The notes under the pieces: generated by a model
Databases searched by the model: none
The model's input: the letters and a program-made list of their open reading frames with translations, nothing else
What the model was told of the DNA's origin: nothing
Shown: one piece after another, positions 51,601-63,833 of the stretch
How positions within the stretch are numbered: the stretch's first letter is position 1
Layout of the letters: each line of letters begins with the position of its first letter
Program-made: the position numbers and the translations under genes
Assembly (NCBI RefSeq): GCF_037943105.1
Contig: NZ_CP149803.1
Coordinates: forward strand, 372,001-436,000
DNA: 64,000 nt
From: Pseudomonas sp. TMP9
GTDB taxonomy: Bacteria > Pseudomonadota > Gammaproteobacteria > Pseudomonadales > Pseudomonadaceae
Direction of reading: 5' to 3'

Positions 51601-52382
51601 CGCTGGTCGAGTAACTCGCCAACCCAGCGCTGTTCAATTTCGGCTATTTCATCCGGCGTAAGCTCGGCCAGCACCTTGTCGATCATGCCGGCCAAAATGG
51701 CATTGTTTTTTGGCACAGCCATCGCCAATTGGTAGCGATATGGAGTCTGGCCGCTGACGATGATGCCGTCGAGTTTGAGTTGGCGCAGGTGCCAAATGCT
51801 CGAAGCCAAATCACCGACCATGGCATCAGCTTGCCCTGTGGCCAATGCCTGCAGCGCGGCGGCGATGCTGGGGCGCGGCCAGAGATTGAGTTCGGGGTGC
51901 TTGTCGCGGAGTAATTCATGGGTGGCGTAGTTATCGACGACTGCAATTCTTAACCCTTGCAGATCCGCTAGTCTGCGCGGTTGCGGGCCTTGCTCTTGCG
52001 CCAAGATAACAATCGGGAAGTCGAGGTAGGGGCGCGTGAATGTTAGGTATTGCTCGCGCTCGGGAGTGGCCATCAGGCTGGGCAATAACTGCACGCTACC
52101 CGCTCGCGCTGCACTCAGTACCTCGCTCCAATTTTGTTCAAGCGGTGGCCGGGACGTGATTGATAGGCGCTGTTCAATCAGGCGCACATAGTCGGCAGCC
52201 AACCCCTGATAGTACGCGTCGGAATCGATAAATTCGTAGGGTGGCCAGTCGCGGTCTACGCCCAAGTTCAGTTGCGGATGTTCGGCGAGCCATGTTTGCT
52301 CGGCCGGCGTGAGCTCTAGACTAAGCGCAGGCAAGGTCCAGCACGCCAGGCACAACAGGAGGATGGCCGAAACACGCTGCAT
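48648..52382 (-). CDS. rmcA: RmcA-type GGDEF/EAL c-di-GMP regulator with periplasmic sensor
   Basis: A 1,244-residue membrane protein: signal-like N-terminus (MQRVSAILLLCLACWTLPAL), a periplasmic SBP_bac_3 (Venus-flytrap) domain (residues about 30-250), a membrane helix (LLFGLPALLASLLIIVSILR), four PAS domains, a GGDEF domain (DPLTGLPNRTLF, LARLGGDEFIILLP) and an EAL domain (LIGAEALLRWYHP). Length, order and position next to rpoD match P. aeruginosa RmcA (PA0575), which lowers c-di-GMP in response to redox state. The ORF extends to 52457, but the ATG at 52380-52382 starts the signal peptide. Which activity dominates is inferred from the ortholog. Confidence 0.93.
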   Translation of the reverse strand: MQRVSAILLLCLACWTLPALSLELTPAEQTWLAEHPQLNLGVDRDWPPYEFIDSDAYYQGLAADYVRLIEQRLSITSRPPLEQNWSEVLSAARAGSVQLLPSLMATPEREQYLTFTRPYLDFPIVILAQEQGPQPRRLADLQGLRIAVVDNYATHELLRDKHPELNLWPRPSIAAALQALATGQADAMVGDLASSIWHLRQLKLDGIIVSGQTPYRYQLAMAVPKNNAILAGMIDKVLAELTPDEIAEIEQRWVGELLDQRQFWRSVLLFGLPALLASLLIIVSILRINRLLRSEMHNSALLAGELRDREQHYRGLVESLNAITWQMDPRDFCFTYVAPQAEKLLGYPIQDWLQPGFIERTLHPDDAGHTLYYCRTETQAGRDHSMDYRMLAADGREVWVRDIITLSPQGDEQMMRGLMIDITETKRTEQALALSEQKFASVFHNSPDIIALLNLNDGRLLAVNHTFEQQIGISAAEAIGFTSSELGLWVEHDIGPHTLELLRSGHTHNIESTFRRRDGSQFTALISAQKITLDNNPSLIVAVRDISALKDIQQRLKLSEDKFAKAFHASPDGMLITRLSDGQLLNVNEGFSSITGYSIDETIDSTTLQLGIWADPNERTRMFEQVQQHGSVRDFRALIRTRNGSLRTCEMSVQPIPIEGETCMLTIARDITERVRMQETLKQAATVFESTAEGVMITDLEQRITAVNRAFTTITGYSEAEALGQSPRLLASGNHDSAFYVAMWHSLSASGHWQGEICNKRKNGELFPEWLTISAVRDGDGIITHFVAVFADISSLKHAQASLDHQAHHDPLTGLPNRTLFEARLHIAIADALVDQRMGAVLFIDLDRFKHINDSLGHPVGDQLLKSIATRLKMHLRDIDTLARLGGDEFIILLPGLQQKGDAEQVANKLLECFNLPFRFDEQELFISASIGISYYPDDGEDVATLVKNADAAMYRSKARGRNRVELYTRDLTSQANERMALERELRRAIEQEQLQLYYQPKRCLSSNRLIGAEALLRWYHPVFGEISPERFIPLAEETGLIIALGDWVLSQACWQMQQWQQQHAPFGPLSVNLTGIQLRQPHLLERIASMLEDNCLPPELLQLEITESFIMNQAEEALSLLHQLKGLGIQLAIDDFGTGYSSLSYLKRLPVDTLKIDQSFVRGLPGDSNDAAIVRAIIALGRSMQLTVIAEGVETKAQEQFFAAEGCEQIQGFIISRAIHPDAFAQNFLSPRLTVGTAEKAPV

Positions 52383-52455
52383 GGGTTGGCTCGCTTGATG
52401 GTCTATGAAGAAATTGTAGACCTGCCCAGCAGCCCTGGGTAGTTGCCCGCAATGC

Positions 52456-52482
52456 AAAACCCCCGGCAGGCCGGGGGTTTTG
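52456..52482. terminator. Terminator after rpoD
   Basis: AAAACCCCCGGC pairs with GCCGGGGGTTTT around AG. Flanked by A and T runs, it ends four bases before the rpoD stop and serves the minus strand. Confidence 0.8.
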
Positions 52483-52485
52483 GTG

Positions 52486-54333
<1,848 letters not shown>

Positions 54334-54400
54334 AACACCCTATCCACTGAAGGTCTTGGCGGGCAAAAAACAAGCCGCGGATTATACCCGAGTAAAACTC

Positions 54401-56365
54401 CTAAGCGCCAGTTGGGCTCGGGATTACCGGTGATGCATTTCGGCTAAGTAGGCTACGCAGCTGATCTTTCTCCTCTGCGCTCAGCTCACTTTGACGGGCT
54501 TTGCGCAGCAAATGTTCCAAGCTGCGCTCGCGTTGGCGGGCTACCAGACTAGTTATAGTGTCGAAAAACTGTTGTTCAAGGTTGTCGGCTGAAATCAGCC
54601 ATTCCTTTTCTGCCAAGGCGCGCAGTAAGCGGCCCTGTTCGGTACCATGCCAGCGCGCGATCAGTTGCATCGAGCGCAGGTTAGGATTCTTCTGCAGGGC
54701 GCCAAGCAGAGCGACCAGCAGTTGTGCGTAGGTGTCATCTTCAGCGGCGAAGTGGCTGACGTCTTCGACTTTCTGCGCCAGTTGCGGGTGATGCAGTAAA
54801 GTGCGCAAAGCGCTCAGGTGCGGCGATTCGACGCTGACCGCAGTGCGTGGCGCACGCGGTGCAAACTCGCCTTGGCTTTTTTTGCTCCACTTGCCGCCCT
54901 CTTTCGCCCAGTTGCTCTTGCCTTTAGTGCGCTCAAAGTTTGGCGCGGGGCTGGGATTTTCGTATTCGTTGCGGCTCGGTTCAGCATCATAGTAGGCGCT
55001 GTCGGGGATATCGGCATGGTCGCTGGGCGGCGCGCTGCTGCTCGACTGGCTGCTGCGCGTAGGTGCAGTCATCTGCTGCATGGCTTCGCTGGACAAGCCG
55101 GTGATCTCGCTTAAACGCTGGCGCATCAGGGCGCGCAGATTGTTGCCGGGGATCTTGTCGATCAGCGGGGCAGCCAGGGTCATCAGGTGGGCTTTGCCTT
55201 CCAGCGAGCGCGGGTCAGCTTCTTCGCTGAGTTGCTGGAAGAAGTAGTCGGCCAGCGGTTGCGCGTGTTGGTTGATGCGGGCGCGGAAAGCGTCAGTGCC
55301 TTCGCTGCGCACCAAGGTGTCTGGGTCTTCACCGTCCGGCAGAAACAAAAAGCGTGCGCGGCGACCATCTTGCAAGCTTGATAGCGTGGATTCTAGGGCA
55401 CGCCAAGCGGCATTGCGGCCAGCGGCGTCGCCATCGAAGCAAAACAATACGCTCGGCACGACGCGAAACAGGCGCTTGAGGTGTTCTTCGCTGGTGGCGG
55501 TGCCGAGGGTGGCGACGGCGTTACGCAGGCCTTGCTGAGCCAGGGCGATAACGTCCATATAGCCTTCGACCACCATGACTTCGTCGAGGTTGCGGTTATG
55601 TTTTCGTGCCTCGAATAGGCCGTAGAGTTCCTGGCCTTTGTGGAACACCGGGGTTTCCGGGGAGTTCAGGTATTTCGGTTTTTCATCACCCAGCACCCGG
55701 CCGCCAAAGGCAATCACTCGTCCACGGCTGTCGCGGATGGGGAACATGATGCGATCACGGAAGCGGTCGTAACGCTTGCCGCTTTCGGCGTTTTCGATCA
55801 ACAGGCCGGCGTCGATCATGGCTTTTTGCTGCAGGCTGTCGCTGGCCAGATGCTTGAGCAGGTTGTCCCAGCCGGGCGGCGCGAAGCCCATGCTGAAGTC
55901 GCGGGCGATCTCGCCGGACAGGCCGCGGCCTTTCAAGTAGTCAATCGCCGCTTTGCGCTGTGGGTGGCTTTTCAGTGCGTGTTTATAGAAATCAGCGGCA
56001 GCAGTAAGCAGTGGGTATAGGGGTGAGTCGGTGGGCTGGCGTGGCTTGTTAGTCCGTGAGCCTTCCTCGCGTGGCACTTCCATGCCGGCGCGCTTGGCCA
56101 GGTCCTCGATCGCCTGGGGGAAGTCCAGCTGGTCGTGGTCCATGACAAAGCCCAAGGCGTTGCCACCGGCACCGCAGCCAAAGCAGTAATAAAACTGTTT
56201 GTCTGGGCTGACGCTGAACGAAGGGGTCTTTTCTTTGTGGAAGGGGCAGCAAGCGGTGTAATTTTTGCCAGCCTTTTTCAACTGGATGCGCGAAGCGACC
56301 ACGTCGACGATGTCGGTGCGGTTGAGCAGGTCGTCGATAAAAGACTGCGGGATCAGGCCGGCCAT
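54401..56365 (-). CDS. dnaG: DNA primase
   Basis: A 654-residue primase that makes RNA primers at the replication fork. The N-terminal zinc finger reads CPFHKEKTPSFSVSPDKQFY then CFGCGAGG, the TOPRIM core has VVEGYMDVIALAQQG and FCFDGDAAGRNAAWRAL, and the C-terminal helicase-binding domain follows a Ser/Pro-rich linker (about residues 430-500). Between rpsU and rpoD as usual. Confidence 0.97.
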   Translation of the reverse strand: MAGLIPQSFIDDLLNRTDIVDVVASRIQLKKAGKNYTACCPFHKEKTPSFSVSPDKQFYYCFGCGAGGNALGFVMDHDQLDFPQAIEDLAKRAGMEVPREEGSRTNKPRQPTDSPLYPLLTAAADFYKHALKSHPQRKAAIDYLKGRGLSGEIARDFSMGFAPPGWDNLLKHLASDSLQQKAMIDAGLLIENAESGKRYDRFRDRIMFPIRDSRGRVIAFGGRVLGDEKPKYLNSPETPVFHKGQELYGLFEARKHNRNLDEVMVVEGYMDVIALAQQGLRNAVATLGTATSEEHLKRLFRVVPSVLFCFDGDAAGRNAAWRALESTLSSLQDGRRARFLFLPDGEDPDTLVRSEGTDAFRARINQHAQPLADYFFQQLSEEADPRSLEGKAHLMTLAAPLIDKIPGNNLRALMRQRLSEITGLSSEAMQQMTAPTRSSQSSSSAPPSDHADIPDSAYYDAEPSRNEYENPSPAPNFERTKGKSNWAKEGGKWSKKSQGEFAPRAPRTAVSVESPHLSALRTLLHHPQLAQKVEDVSHFAAEDDTYAQLLVALLGALQKNPNLRSMQLIARWHGTEQGRLLRALAEKEWLISADNLEQQFFDTITSLVARQRERSLEHLLRKARQSELSAEEKDQLRSLLSRNASPVIPSPTGA

Positions 56366-56420
56366 AGACGCTCAGAATACTGTTCTGCGCGGGGCAGAGC
56401 ACGCATGGGCAAAAACTAAA

Positions 56421-56456
56421 AGACTCCGATCGTCACCCGAAGGTGGCGCGGAGTCT
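56421..56456. terminator. Hairpin between rpsU and dnaG
   Basis: AGACTCCG pairs with CGGAGTCT, with an inner CACC/GGTG pair. The position after rpsU and before dnaG recalls the internal terminator or processing site of the macromolecular-synthesis operon, which lowers dnaG expression relative to rpsU. Confidence 0.55.
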
Positions 56457-56529
56457 AAAAGCGAAACCCGGCCGGGACCGGGTATCAAGCGTTACTTATA
56501 GCTAAACGTTCAGGCAGAAGCCGTAGCGC

Positions 56530-56745
56530 TTAGTACAGGCGAACGCTGCGGCGCTGCTCGCGCTGCACTTTCTTGGCGTGACGTTTAACAGCAGCTGCTG
56601 CTTTACGCTTACGCTCGGAAGTCGGCTTTTCGTAGAATTCACGGCTGCGAACTTCAGCCAATACACCGGCTTTTTCACAGGAGCGCTTAAAACGACGCAG
56701 AGCTACGTCGAAGGGTTCGTTCTCTTTAACTTTGACGGCTGGCAT
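56530..56745 (-). CDS. rpsU: 30S ribosomal protein S21
   Basis: A 71-residue basic protein: [20 protein letters not shown] ... [19 protein letters not shown] ... RSVRLY, the standard bS21 sequence. The ATG at 56743-56745 was chosen; the ORF extends upstream to 57102 without coding character. First gene of rpsU-dnaG-rpoD, divergent from tsaD. Confidence 0.98.
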   Translation of the reverse strand: MPAVKVKENEPFDVALRRFKRSCEKAGVLAEVRSREFYEKPTSERKRKAAAAVKRHAKKVQREQRRSVRLY

Positions 56746-56949
56746 CCAGGGCTTACCTTCTTTATTACCGGGGGTAACGTTACTCCTGGCAAATGGCGCT
56801 GGAGAACGTAGGTTTTTAAGGGTTGCGGATGTTACCGCCTCGTCGCGAGGAATGCAAAGCCTCTGATCGAAAAGCACTGGCCGGCGTGCAGTGGCGGCCT
56901 TTATCATGCGCGCCTTCAACGTTGCCCACTCTACTACAAGGCACTGCCC

Positions 56950-57975
56950 ATGCTGGTTCTGGGATTGGAAACCTCTTGCGACGAAACCGGTGTCGCACTT
57001 TATGACAGCGAGCACGGTCTCTTGGCCGACGCACTGTTCAGCCAAATTGATCTGCACCGGGCATATGGCGGCGTTGTGCCGGAATTGGCCTCGCGTGATC
57101 ACGTCAAACGCATGTTGCCGTTGATTCGTCAGGTGCTCAATGAGGCGGGCAAGGATAAATCCGCTATCGACGCCATTGCTTACACCGCAGGGCCCGGTTT
57201 AGTCGGCGCGCTGCTGGTGGGGGCGTCATGCGCCCAGGCATTAGCGTTTGCTTGGGACATCCCGGCGCTCGGGGTGCACCACATGGAGGGGCATTTACTG
57301 GCGCCAATGCTGGAAGAGCAGCCGCCGGTTTTCCCGTTTGTGGCGTTGTTGGTGTCTGGCGGGCATACCCAGTTGGTGCGTGTCGATGGCATCGGCCATT
57401 ACCAGTTGTTGGGTGAGTCGCTTGACGATGCGGCCGGTGAGGCGTTCGACAAGACGGCTAAATTGATGGGCCTGCAATACCCGGGCGGGCCAGAAATTGC
57501 CAAGTTAGCGTTGAGTGGTATGCCGGGACGCTTCAAGTTCCCTCGGCCGATGACCGACCGACCGGGGCTTGAGTTCAGCTTCAGTGGGCTGAAGACCTCC
57601 ACCCTGAATACTTGGCAGCAGTGCCAGGCGGCCGGTGACAACAGCGAGCAGACGCGCTGCGACATTGCCTTGGCGTTCCAGCAGGCGGTGGTCGATACCC
57701 TCACCATCAAGTGCAAGCGCGCGCTTGAACAAACTGGGTTGAATAATTTGGTCATCGCCGGCGGCGTAAGCGCTAATCAAGCGCTGCGCCAGTCGCTGGA
57801 GAAAATGCTCGCAGAGTTGCAGGGGGAGGTGTTTTACGCGCGCCCTGCGTTCTGCACCGACAATGGCGCGATGATCGCTTATGCCGGCTGCCAGCGCTTG
57901 CTGGCGGGGCAGCATGAGTGCTTGAGCATCAACGTGCAGGCGCGCTGGCCTATGGAGCAACTGCCGCCGCTATAA
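56950..57975 (+). CDS. tsaD: tRNA threonylcarbamoyladenosine transferase TsaD
   Basis: A 341-residue ASKHA-fold protein (formerly Gcp) that transfers threonylcarbamoyl to A37 of ANN-decoding tRNAs together with TsaB and TsaE. Visible: [17 protein letters not shown], metal-binding [31 protein letters not shown], and the nucleotide-binding [12 protein letters not shown]. Divergent from rpsU. Confidence 0.98.
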   Translation: MLVLGLETSCDETGVALYDSEHGLLADALFSQIDLHRAYGGVVPELASRDHVKRMLPLIRQVLNEAGKDKSAIDAIAYTAGPGLVGALLVGASCAQALAFAWDIPALGVHHMEGHLLAPMLEEQPPVFPFVALLVSGGHTQLVRVDGIGHYQLLGESLDDAAGEAFDKTAKLMGLQYPGGPEIAKLALSGMPGRFKFPRPMTDRPGLEFSFSGLKTSTLNTWQQCQAAGDNSEQTRCDIALAFQQAVVDTLTIKCKRALEQTGLNNLVIAGGVSANQALRQSLEKMLAELQGEVFYARPAFCTDNGAMIAYAGCQRLLAGQHECLSINVQARWPMEQLPPL

Positions 57976-58011
57976 GCCGGTTGCAGGATGAGCCAGATTC
58001 ACCTTGTTGAG

Positions 58012-58581
58012 TTAGAAATGCCGCTCACGGCCGGCGAATAGATCGCGTAAATTGCCGCGATGCCGCCAGACGATCAGTGCCGTGAGTGCACAGACGGGGA
58101 GGAGGGCAGCCGGTTGTTGCCAAGCCAGCAACGGTATCGTCAGCGGCGTAGCGATCAGAGCAGCCAACGAGCTGGTGCGGGTTAAACTGAACGTCAGTAA
58201 CCACGCGGTAACTGCCAGTAGCGCCGCCGGCGGATAGAAGCCCAGCAGCATACCGGCTGCGGTGGCGACACCTTTGCCGCCGCGAAAGTTAAAATACAGC
58301 GGGTAGAGGTGGCCGATAACAGCCGCCAAGCCAACCCATGCTTGGTCCTGCAGGCTGAAATTACCGAATTTAGCCAGTAATACCGGCAACAGACCTTTGA
58401 ACAAGTCACCGATAAGCGTCAGGATGGCCAGCTGTTTACCGGCAAGCCGGAACATGTTGGTGGCGCCGGGGTTGCCCGAACCACTGATGCGCGGGTCTGG
58501 CCTGCCGCTCAGGCGGCTGAGCAAAATGGCAAAGGATAACGAGCCGAGTAGGTAGGCGAGAATCACCAACAACCAAAACAT
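58012..58581 (-). CDS. plsY: Glycerol-3-phosphate acyltransferase PlsY
   Basis: A 189-residue inner-membrane protein with about five hydrophobic helices. It carries the PlsY motifs [25 protein letters not shown] and [13 protein letters not shown]. It moves the acyl group from acyl-phosphate to glycerol-3-phosphate, the first step of phospholipid synthesis. The ATG at 58579-58581 begins [18 protein letters not shown]; the ORF opens at 58662. Divergent from folB. Confidence 0.96.
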   Translation of the reverse strand: MFWLLVILAYLLGSLSFAILLSRLSGRPDPRISGSGNPGATNMFRLAGKQLAILTLIGDLFKGLLPVLLAKFGNFSLQDQAWVGLAAVIGHLYPLYFNFRGGKGVATAAGMLLGFYPPAALLAVTAWLLTFSLTRTSSLAALIATPLTIPLLAWQQPAALLPVCALTALIVWRHRGNLRDLFAGRERHF

Positions 58582-58654
58582 GGTAGCCATTCCGGGCAAG
58601 AGAACCCTGATTCTAACTAGGTGCGACAGCCTTGTCGTGCCGCGGAGAGTGTGC

Positions 58655-59011
58655 GTGGACACAGTTTTTATTAAGGGCCTAGAAGTCGATACGGTGATCG
58701 GTGCCTATGACTGGGAGCGGACCATTCGCCAGTGCTTGCGCGTAGACGTGCAGCTAGGCTGGGACAACCGCCCTGCCGCGCTCAACGATGAACTGGACAA
58801 GGCGCTGGATTACGCCACGGTGTCGCAGCGCATTCAGGCATTTGCCAGCGAGGCGCAGTTTATTTTGGTGGAAACCTTCGCCGAGCGTTTGGTCGAGGTG
58901 TTGATGAGCGAGTTTCATATCCCGTGGGTACGCCTCACGTTGACCAAGCCTGGTGCGGTAGCAGCTGCCAGTGGCGGCGTCGGTGTGGAGATCGAGCGCG
59001 GATGTCGCTAA
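58655..59011 (+). CDS. folB: Dihydroneopterin aldolase
   Basis: A 118-residue folate enzyme cleaving dihydroneopterin to the 6-hydroxymethyl product. [29 protein letters not shown] and [13 protein letters not shown] are family segments. The start is GTG (58655), with GGAG about 8 bases upstream; upstream codons in the ORF lie in the plsY promoter region. Its stop overlaps folK by 10 bases. Confidence 0.94.
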   Translation: MDTVFIKGLEVDTVIGAYDWERTIRQCLRVDVQLGWDNRPAALNDELDKALDYATVSQRIQAFASEAQFILVETFAERLVEVLMSEFHIPWVRLTLTKPGAVAAASGGVGVEIERGCR

Positions 59012-59538
59012 CTCGCATTCTGCTCGGCGTGGGTAGCAACATCGACCGTGAAGCGCACCTGTGCGCGGGTCTGGATGCACTCGCGGGTTTGCTTAGCAAC
59101 ATGCGCTGCTCGCCGGTGTTTGAAAGCCAAGCGATTGGCATCAAAAGCGGCACGTTCTTCAACTTAGTGGTGGTCGGTTTTACTGAGCTGCCGCTGGCTG
59201 AATTGAATCGGCGGCTGAAGTTTATTGAAGCTGACAACGGTCGTTATGCGCCTGAGCGTAAAGGCCTACCGCTGGACATTGATGTGTTGCTGTATGGCGA
59301 TTTAGTCGGTGATTTCAACGGACTCATCGTGCCGCGTGCAGAAATTCTGAAGAATGCCTTTGTGCTCTGGCCGCTGGCTCTACTGGTGCCAGATGTTCTG
59401 CATCCGGCACAGCAGCGCAGGTTTGCCGACCTATGGCAAACCGCTCAGATTGAACAACAGTTGTGGCCCATCGCGTTTAGCTGGCATGACCAGCCACTGA
59501 CGCCGGCGACCTTGATTCAGGCGTATCCCGCGCCTTAG
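59002..59538 (+). CDS. folK: 2-amino-4-hydroxy-6-hydroxymethyldihydropteridine pyrophosphokinase
   Basis: A 178-residue HPPK that pyrophosphorylates the folB product. LLGVGSNIDREAHLCAGLDA, SGTFFNLVVVG and the catalytic LPLDIDVLLYGD (metal-binding DxD) are visible. The ATG at 59002 overlaps the folB end. The last step stops 20 bases before the convergent cca stop. Confidence 0.94.
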   Translation: MSLTRILLGVGSNIDREAHLCAGLDALAGLLSNMRCSPVFESQAIGIKSGTFFNLVVVGFTELPLAELNRRLKFIEADNGRYAPERKGLPLDIDVLLYGDLVGDFNGLIVPRAEILKNAFVLWPLALLVPDVLHPAQQRRFADLWQTAQIEQQLWPIAFSWHDQPLTPATLIQAYPAP

Positions 59539-59558
59539 TTCACGCCCTGCGGCTATTT

Positions 59559-60788
59559 TCACTGCGCGGCGTTGGTCTTGAAGGCCGTCAGTGTCTGCAG
59601 TCGTTCACGGTCCAATGCCTGGCCCAACTCGGCGCCCTTAAACCCCTGCGCAAGCAACGGTTGCACCGACACTGCGCGTACCGCGTGCATGGCCGCGCGC
59701 AGGTAGTCGGCCTGCGGGTAGGCGCGTTGCTCTAAGCCGAGGCGGCCACGGGCGTCCATCTCGCAGGCAGCGATAAACTCTTCAAAACGTTGCGGGCGGC
59801 GGAACACATCAAAGCCTTGCAGCAGCTTGAGCAATGTCGATGGTTTTAATTTCAGCGCACGGTGGCCGTGAGTGTGGAACTCGCCGACCTTCAACGCCAG
59901 CTCTTGGCAGTCATTCGGTGCCTTGCAGCGCTGATTAATCGCCCTTATCAGCTGCACGCCTTTGACCTCATGGGCAATATGTCGCGGCCACTCGGCTTTA
60001 GGCGTCAGGCCCTTGCCAACGTCGTGCAGCAGGCAGGCCCAGCGCACGGTCAGCGGTTGCTGGTGTTCGGCGCATTGGCGCAGCACACTGAGGACATGCA
60101 CGCCGGTATCAATTTCTGGATGATGGGCGGGCGGCTGAGGGATGCCGAACAGGCAGTCGACTTCAGGCAAGAGCACCTGCAGCGCACCGCAGTCGTGTAA
60201 TACCTGAATAAATACATCGGGACGCGGTTCCATGAGCGCGCGCGAGATCTCTTTCCAGCTGCGTTCTGGCGTCAGTGCGCTCAGTTCACCGGACTCGCTC
60301 AACACGCGCATCAACGCCATGGTTTCAGTGGCGACGGTAAAGCCCAGCGGCGCATAGCGGGCGGCGAAGCGGGCAACCCGCAACACTCGCATCGGGTCTT
60401 CGGCGAAGGCTGGGGAAACGTGTCGCAGCCGTTTGGCGGCAAGGTCGCGCTGGCCGCCGTAGGGGTCGATCAGGGTGCCGTGATCGTCTTCGGCCATGGC
60501 GTTGACGGTCAGGTCGCGGCGGATGAGGTCTTGTTCCAGCGTCACCTCGGGGCTGGCGAAAAACGTAAAGCCGCCATAACCGTGCCCGCTTTTGCGCTCG
60601 GTGCGGGCTAAGGCGTATTCCTCACCGGTTTGCGGGTGCAGGAAGACCGGAAAGTCCGCACCGACCGGGCGGTAACCGAGCTCCAGCATGTGTTCGGCGC
60701 TGGCGCCGACAACCACCCAGTCGATTTCGCTGATGTTTCTGTGTAGCAAGCGATCACGCACTGCGCCGCCCACTTTATATATCTGCAT
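59559..60788 (-). CDS. cca: CCA-adding tRNA nucleotidyltransferase with HD domain
   Basis: A 409-residue class II enzyme that adds or repairs the tRNA 3' CCA. The head holds [10 protein letters not shown] and the metal-binding [21 protein letters not shown] and [16 protein letters not shown] follow. A C-terminal HD domain ([21 protein letters not shown]) gives the phosphatase/phosphodiesterase activities of the E. coli type. The ATG at 60786-60788 gives [12 protein letters not shown]; the ORF opens at 60809. Confidence 0.95.
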   Translation of the reverse strand: MQIYKVGGAVRDRLLHRNISEIDWVVVGASAEHMLELGYRPVGADFPVFLHPQTGEEYALARTERKSGHGYGGFTFFASPEVTLEQDLIRRDLTVNAMAEDDHGTLIDPYGGQRDLAAKRLRHVSPAFAEDPMRVLRVARFAARYAPLGFTVATETMALMRVLSESGELSALTPERSWKEISRALMEPRPDVFIQVLHDCGALQVLLPEVDCLFGIPQPPAHHPEIDTGVHVLSVLRQCAEHQQPLTVRWACLLHDVGKGLTPKAEWPRHIAHEVKGVQLIRAINQRCKAPNDCQELALKVGEFHTHGHRALKLKPSTLLKLLQGFDVFRRPQRFEEFIAACEMDARGRLGLEQRAYPQADYLRAAMHAVRAVSVQPLLAQGFKGAELGQALDRERLQTLTAFKTNAAQ

Positions 60789-60904
60789 GGCCATCCCTCC
60801 GTTGCGCAAAGCATAACGGTTGCCGGGTGCGGCTGTCTGGAGTGCGCTTTAGCTGAGTGCGCTCATGGCGGGGTCACTGCGCTGTAAACAAGATACGCAC
60901 CCAA

Positions 60905-62473
60905 TCAAATAGGAGGAATCATCAGGTCGAGGCGAGGATAGTCACTGCTCGGGCTTGCTTCATGCTGGGGCGGTACATGTTGGCTGCCGATCAGCTGATC
61001 GCCTTGATACATCTCAAGGTGGATGGCGAAGCCCCACAGGCGATGCAGGTGCTTAAGCACATCCTCGGTGGAGTTGCCCAGTGGTTTGCGGTCGTGTTGC
61101 TGGTGGCGCAGGGTCAACGAACGATCGCCGCGTCGGTCAATGCTCCATATTTGTACGTTGGGCTCGCGGTTACCCAAGTTGTATTGCGCGGCCAGGGTTT
61201 CCCGAATTTGCTGGTAGCCGGGTTCATCGTGGATGGCCGGGACATACAGTTCATCTTTCTGGTCGTCATCGAGAATGCTGAACAGCTTGAGGTCGCGAAT
61301 CACCGTGGGCGACAGGTACTGCAGGATAAAACTCTCGTCCTTGAAGCTGGTCATGGCAAATTTCAGGGTGCTCAGCCAGTCGCTGCCGGCGATCTCTGGA
61401 AACCAGCGGCGATCTTCATCGGTTGGCGCTTCGCAGATGCGGCGGATGTCACGGTACATGGCAAACCCCAGTGCGTAGGGGTTGATGCCGCTGTAATGGG
61501 GGCTGTCGAACGGCGGCTGGTAGACCACGCTGGTATGCGACTGCAGAAATTCGATCATAAAGCCTTCGGTGACCAAGCCTTCGTCGTACAGGTCGTTCAT
61601 CAGGGTGTAGTGCCAGAAGGTCGCCCAGCCTTCGTTCATCACTTGAGTCTGGCGCTGCGGGTAAAAGTACTGAGCAATTTTGCGCACGATACGAATGATC
61701 TCGCGCTGCCAGGGTTCCAACAGCGGGGCGTGTTTTTCCAGAAAATAGAGGATGTTCTCCTGCGGTTCGGCGGGGAAACGTTTGCTGTCTTTGTCATCGC
61801 CCTTGCTGGCGCTTTTCGGGATGGTGCGCCAGAGGTCGTTGATCTGTTTTTGCAAATGCTCTTCGCGGTCTTGCATGCGTCGGCGTTCTTCTTCGGCGGA
61901 AATAGGATAAGGCCGCTTGTAGCGATCCACGCCATAGTTCATCAAGGCGTGGCAGGAATCGAGTAGGTCTTCTACGGCATCAATGCCGTGGCGCTCCTCG
62001 CATTGCATGATGTACTGCTTGGCAAACACTAGGTAGTCGATGATCGAACTGGCATCGGTCCAGGTGCGAAACAGGTAATTGCCCTTAAAGAAGCTGTTGT
62101 GGCCGTAGCAAGCATGGGCGATCACCAGGGCCTGCATGCAGATGGTGTTTTCTTCCATCAGGTAGGCGATGCAGGGGTCGGAGTTGATCACGATTTCGTA
62201 GGCCAGACCCATCTGTCCGCGCTTGTAACCCTTCTCAGTGCTGAGGAAGTGTTTGCCATACGACCAATGGTGGTAACCCAGCGGCATGCCGACCGAGGCA
62301 TAGGCATCCATCATCTGCTCAGCGGTGATCACCTCAATCTGGTTGGGGTAGGTGTCCAGGACATAGCGTTCGGCAAGCCGGCTAATCTCCCGGTCGTATT
62401 GACGGATCAGCTCGAAGGTCCATTCCGAGCCGGTGGAGATGGGTTGACGGCGTTTGCCTTGGCTGTGAGTCAT
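60905..62473 (-). CDS. SpoVR family protein
   Basis: A 522-residue cytoplasmic protein of the SpoVR/YcgB family ([62 protein letters not shown]). In enterobacteria and Pseudomonas it is co-transcribed with yeaH and yeaG (prkA) under stationary-phase control; molecular role unclear. Its ATG overlaps the yeaH stop by 4 bases. Confidence 0.95.
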   Translation of the reverse strand: MTHSQGKRRQPISTGSEWTFELIRQYDREISRLAERYVLDTYPNQIEVITAEQMMDAYASVGMPLGYHHWSYGKHFLSTEKGYKRGQMGLAYEIVINSDPCIAYLMEENTICMQALVIAHACYGHNSFFKGNYLFRTWTDASSIIDYLVFAKQYIMQCEERHGIDAVEDLLDSCHALMNYGVDRYKRPYPISAEEERRRMQDREEHLQKQINDLWRTIPKSASKGDDKDSKRFPAEPQENILYFLEKHAPLLEPWQREIIRIVRKIAQYFYPQRQTQVMNEGWATFWHYTLMNDLYDEGLVTEGFMIEFLQSHTSVVYQPPFDSPHYSGINPYALGFAMYRDIRRICEAPTDEDRRWFPEIAGSDWLSTLKFAMTSFKDESFILQYLSPTVIRDLKLFSILDDDQKDELYVPAIHDEPGYQQIRETLAAQYNLGNREPNVQIWSIDRRGDRSLTLRHQQHDRKPLGNSTEDVLKHLHRLWGFAIHLEMYQGDQLIGSQHVPPQHEASPSSDYPRLDLMIPPI

Positions 62474-63738
62474 GTGGCGAGCCTCCGCTGGAACAGGTCG
62501 CGGAATACCGGATAAATGTCCCCGGCTGAAACCAATTGCTGCTGGGCGAAGGTGTCGGCGAATGCCGCGCTGACGTGCTCGTACTCAAACCACAGCGCTT
62601 GGTGTTCGCGCGGGGTGATTTCGACGTAGGTGAAGTACTGCACGAACGGCATGATCTGCTTGATCAGTAAGTCCCGGCACAGAGGGGAGTCATCATTCCA
62701 GTTGTCACCGTCTGAGGCTTGGGCGGCATAGATGTTCCACTCGTTGATCGGGTAGCGCTCGGTCATCACCTCATGCATCAACTTGAGTGCGCTGGAGACA
62801 ATGGTGCCGCCGGTTTCGCGCGAATAGAAAAACTCCTCTTCGTCGACTTCTTTGGCGCTGGTGTGGTGGCGAATAAACACCACATCGATCTTGTCGTAAT
62901 TGCGCTTGAGGAACAGGTACAAGAGGATAAAGAAGCGCTTGGCGATGTCTTTGGTCGACTGCGTCATGGAGCCCGACACGTCCATTAGGCAGAACATCAC
63001 CGCCTTGGAGCTGGGGTTAGGCTGTTTGACCAGCAGGTTGTACTTGAGGTCGAAGGTGTCGAGAAATGGCACGCGCTTGATCCGCGCGCGCAGTGTGCTG
63101 ACGTGTTCTTCCAGCGCCTGAATGTCGCCGAGGTTATCCGGTTGTTCAAGCCTCAGGCGTTCAAGCTCAGCCTGTGCTGCCTTGAGCGTGTTGCGGCTGC
63201 TGCCGGACAGGGCAATGCGCCGGGCGTGGGCCGAACGCAGGGTGCGGACGATGTTGATGCGTGAAGGGTTGCCTTCGTTGCTGATGCCCGCTCGCACGCT
63301 CTTGAAGGTATCGCTGCCCGTCAGGTGACGCTTGACCAGGTTAGGCAACTCAAGGTCCTCGAACAGAAAATCGAGAAACTCCTCTTGGGTGATCTGAAAG
63401 ACGAACTCATCCATGCCTTCGCCGGCGTTGCTGGCCTTGCCGGCGCCTTGGCCGCTGCCACCCTGCGGGCGGGCAATCTTCTCGCCGCTGGTAAATTCAC
63501 GGTTGCCGGGGTGCACGGTAGTTTGGCGACCACCACGGCCGTGGTGCAGCACCGGCTCGTCAATGTCGCGCCCCGGAATGCTGATTTGTTCGCCGTGCTC
63601 CATGTCGGTGATGGAGCGGCGGCTGACCGCTTCTTCCACGGCCTTTTTGATGTGGTCACGGTGACGGCGCAGAAAACGCTGACGGTTTACCGTGCTCTTG
63701 TTTTTGCCGTTTAAGCGGCGGTCGATCACATGGCTCAT
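62470..63738 (-). CDS. yeaH: YeaH/YhbH family protein (DUF444) with VWA-type domain
   Basis: A 422-residue protein: basic N-terminus ([20 protein letters not shown]), a Gly-rich linker ([20 protein letters not shown]), and a von Willebrand A-like C-terminal half with a MIDAS-type motif ([16 protein letters not shown]). It works with the PrkA kinase and SpoVR in an adaptive stress response. The ATG at 63736-63738 was chosen; the ORF opens at 63807. Confidence 0.95.
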   Translation of the reverse strand: MSHVIDRRLNGKNKSTVNRQRFLRRHRDHIKKAVEEAVSRRSITDMEHGEQISIPGRDIDEPVLHHGRGGRQTTVHPGNREFTSGEKIARPQGGSGQGAGKASNAGEGMDEFVFQITQEEFLDFLFEDLELPNLVKRHLTGSDTFKSVRAGISNEGNPSRINIVRTLRSAHARRIALSGSSRNTLKAAQAELERLRLEQPDNLGDIQALEEHVSTLRARIKRVPFLDTFDLKYNLLVKQPNPSSKAVMFCLMDVSGSMTQSTKDIAKRFFILLYLFLKRNYDKIDVVFIRHHTSAKEVDEEEFFYSRETGGTIVSSALKLMHEVMTERYPINEWNIYAAQASDGDNWNDDSPLCRDLLIKQIMPFVQYFTYVEITPREHQALWFEYEHVSAAFADTFAQQQLVSAGDIYPVFRDLFQRRLAT

Positions 63739-63833
63739 CACGGCCCTCCATGCACTGCGGGTTTCAGATGTCGGGCTGCAGAGCACGTGTGGCGTGTTCT
63801 GCAGCAATCCCCTGTCTGTCGCGGCAGAGCGAT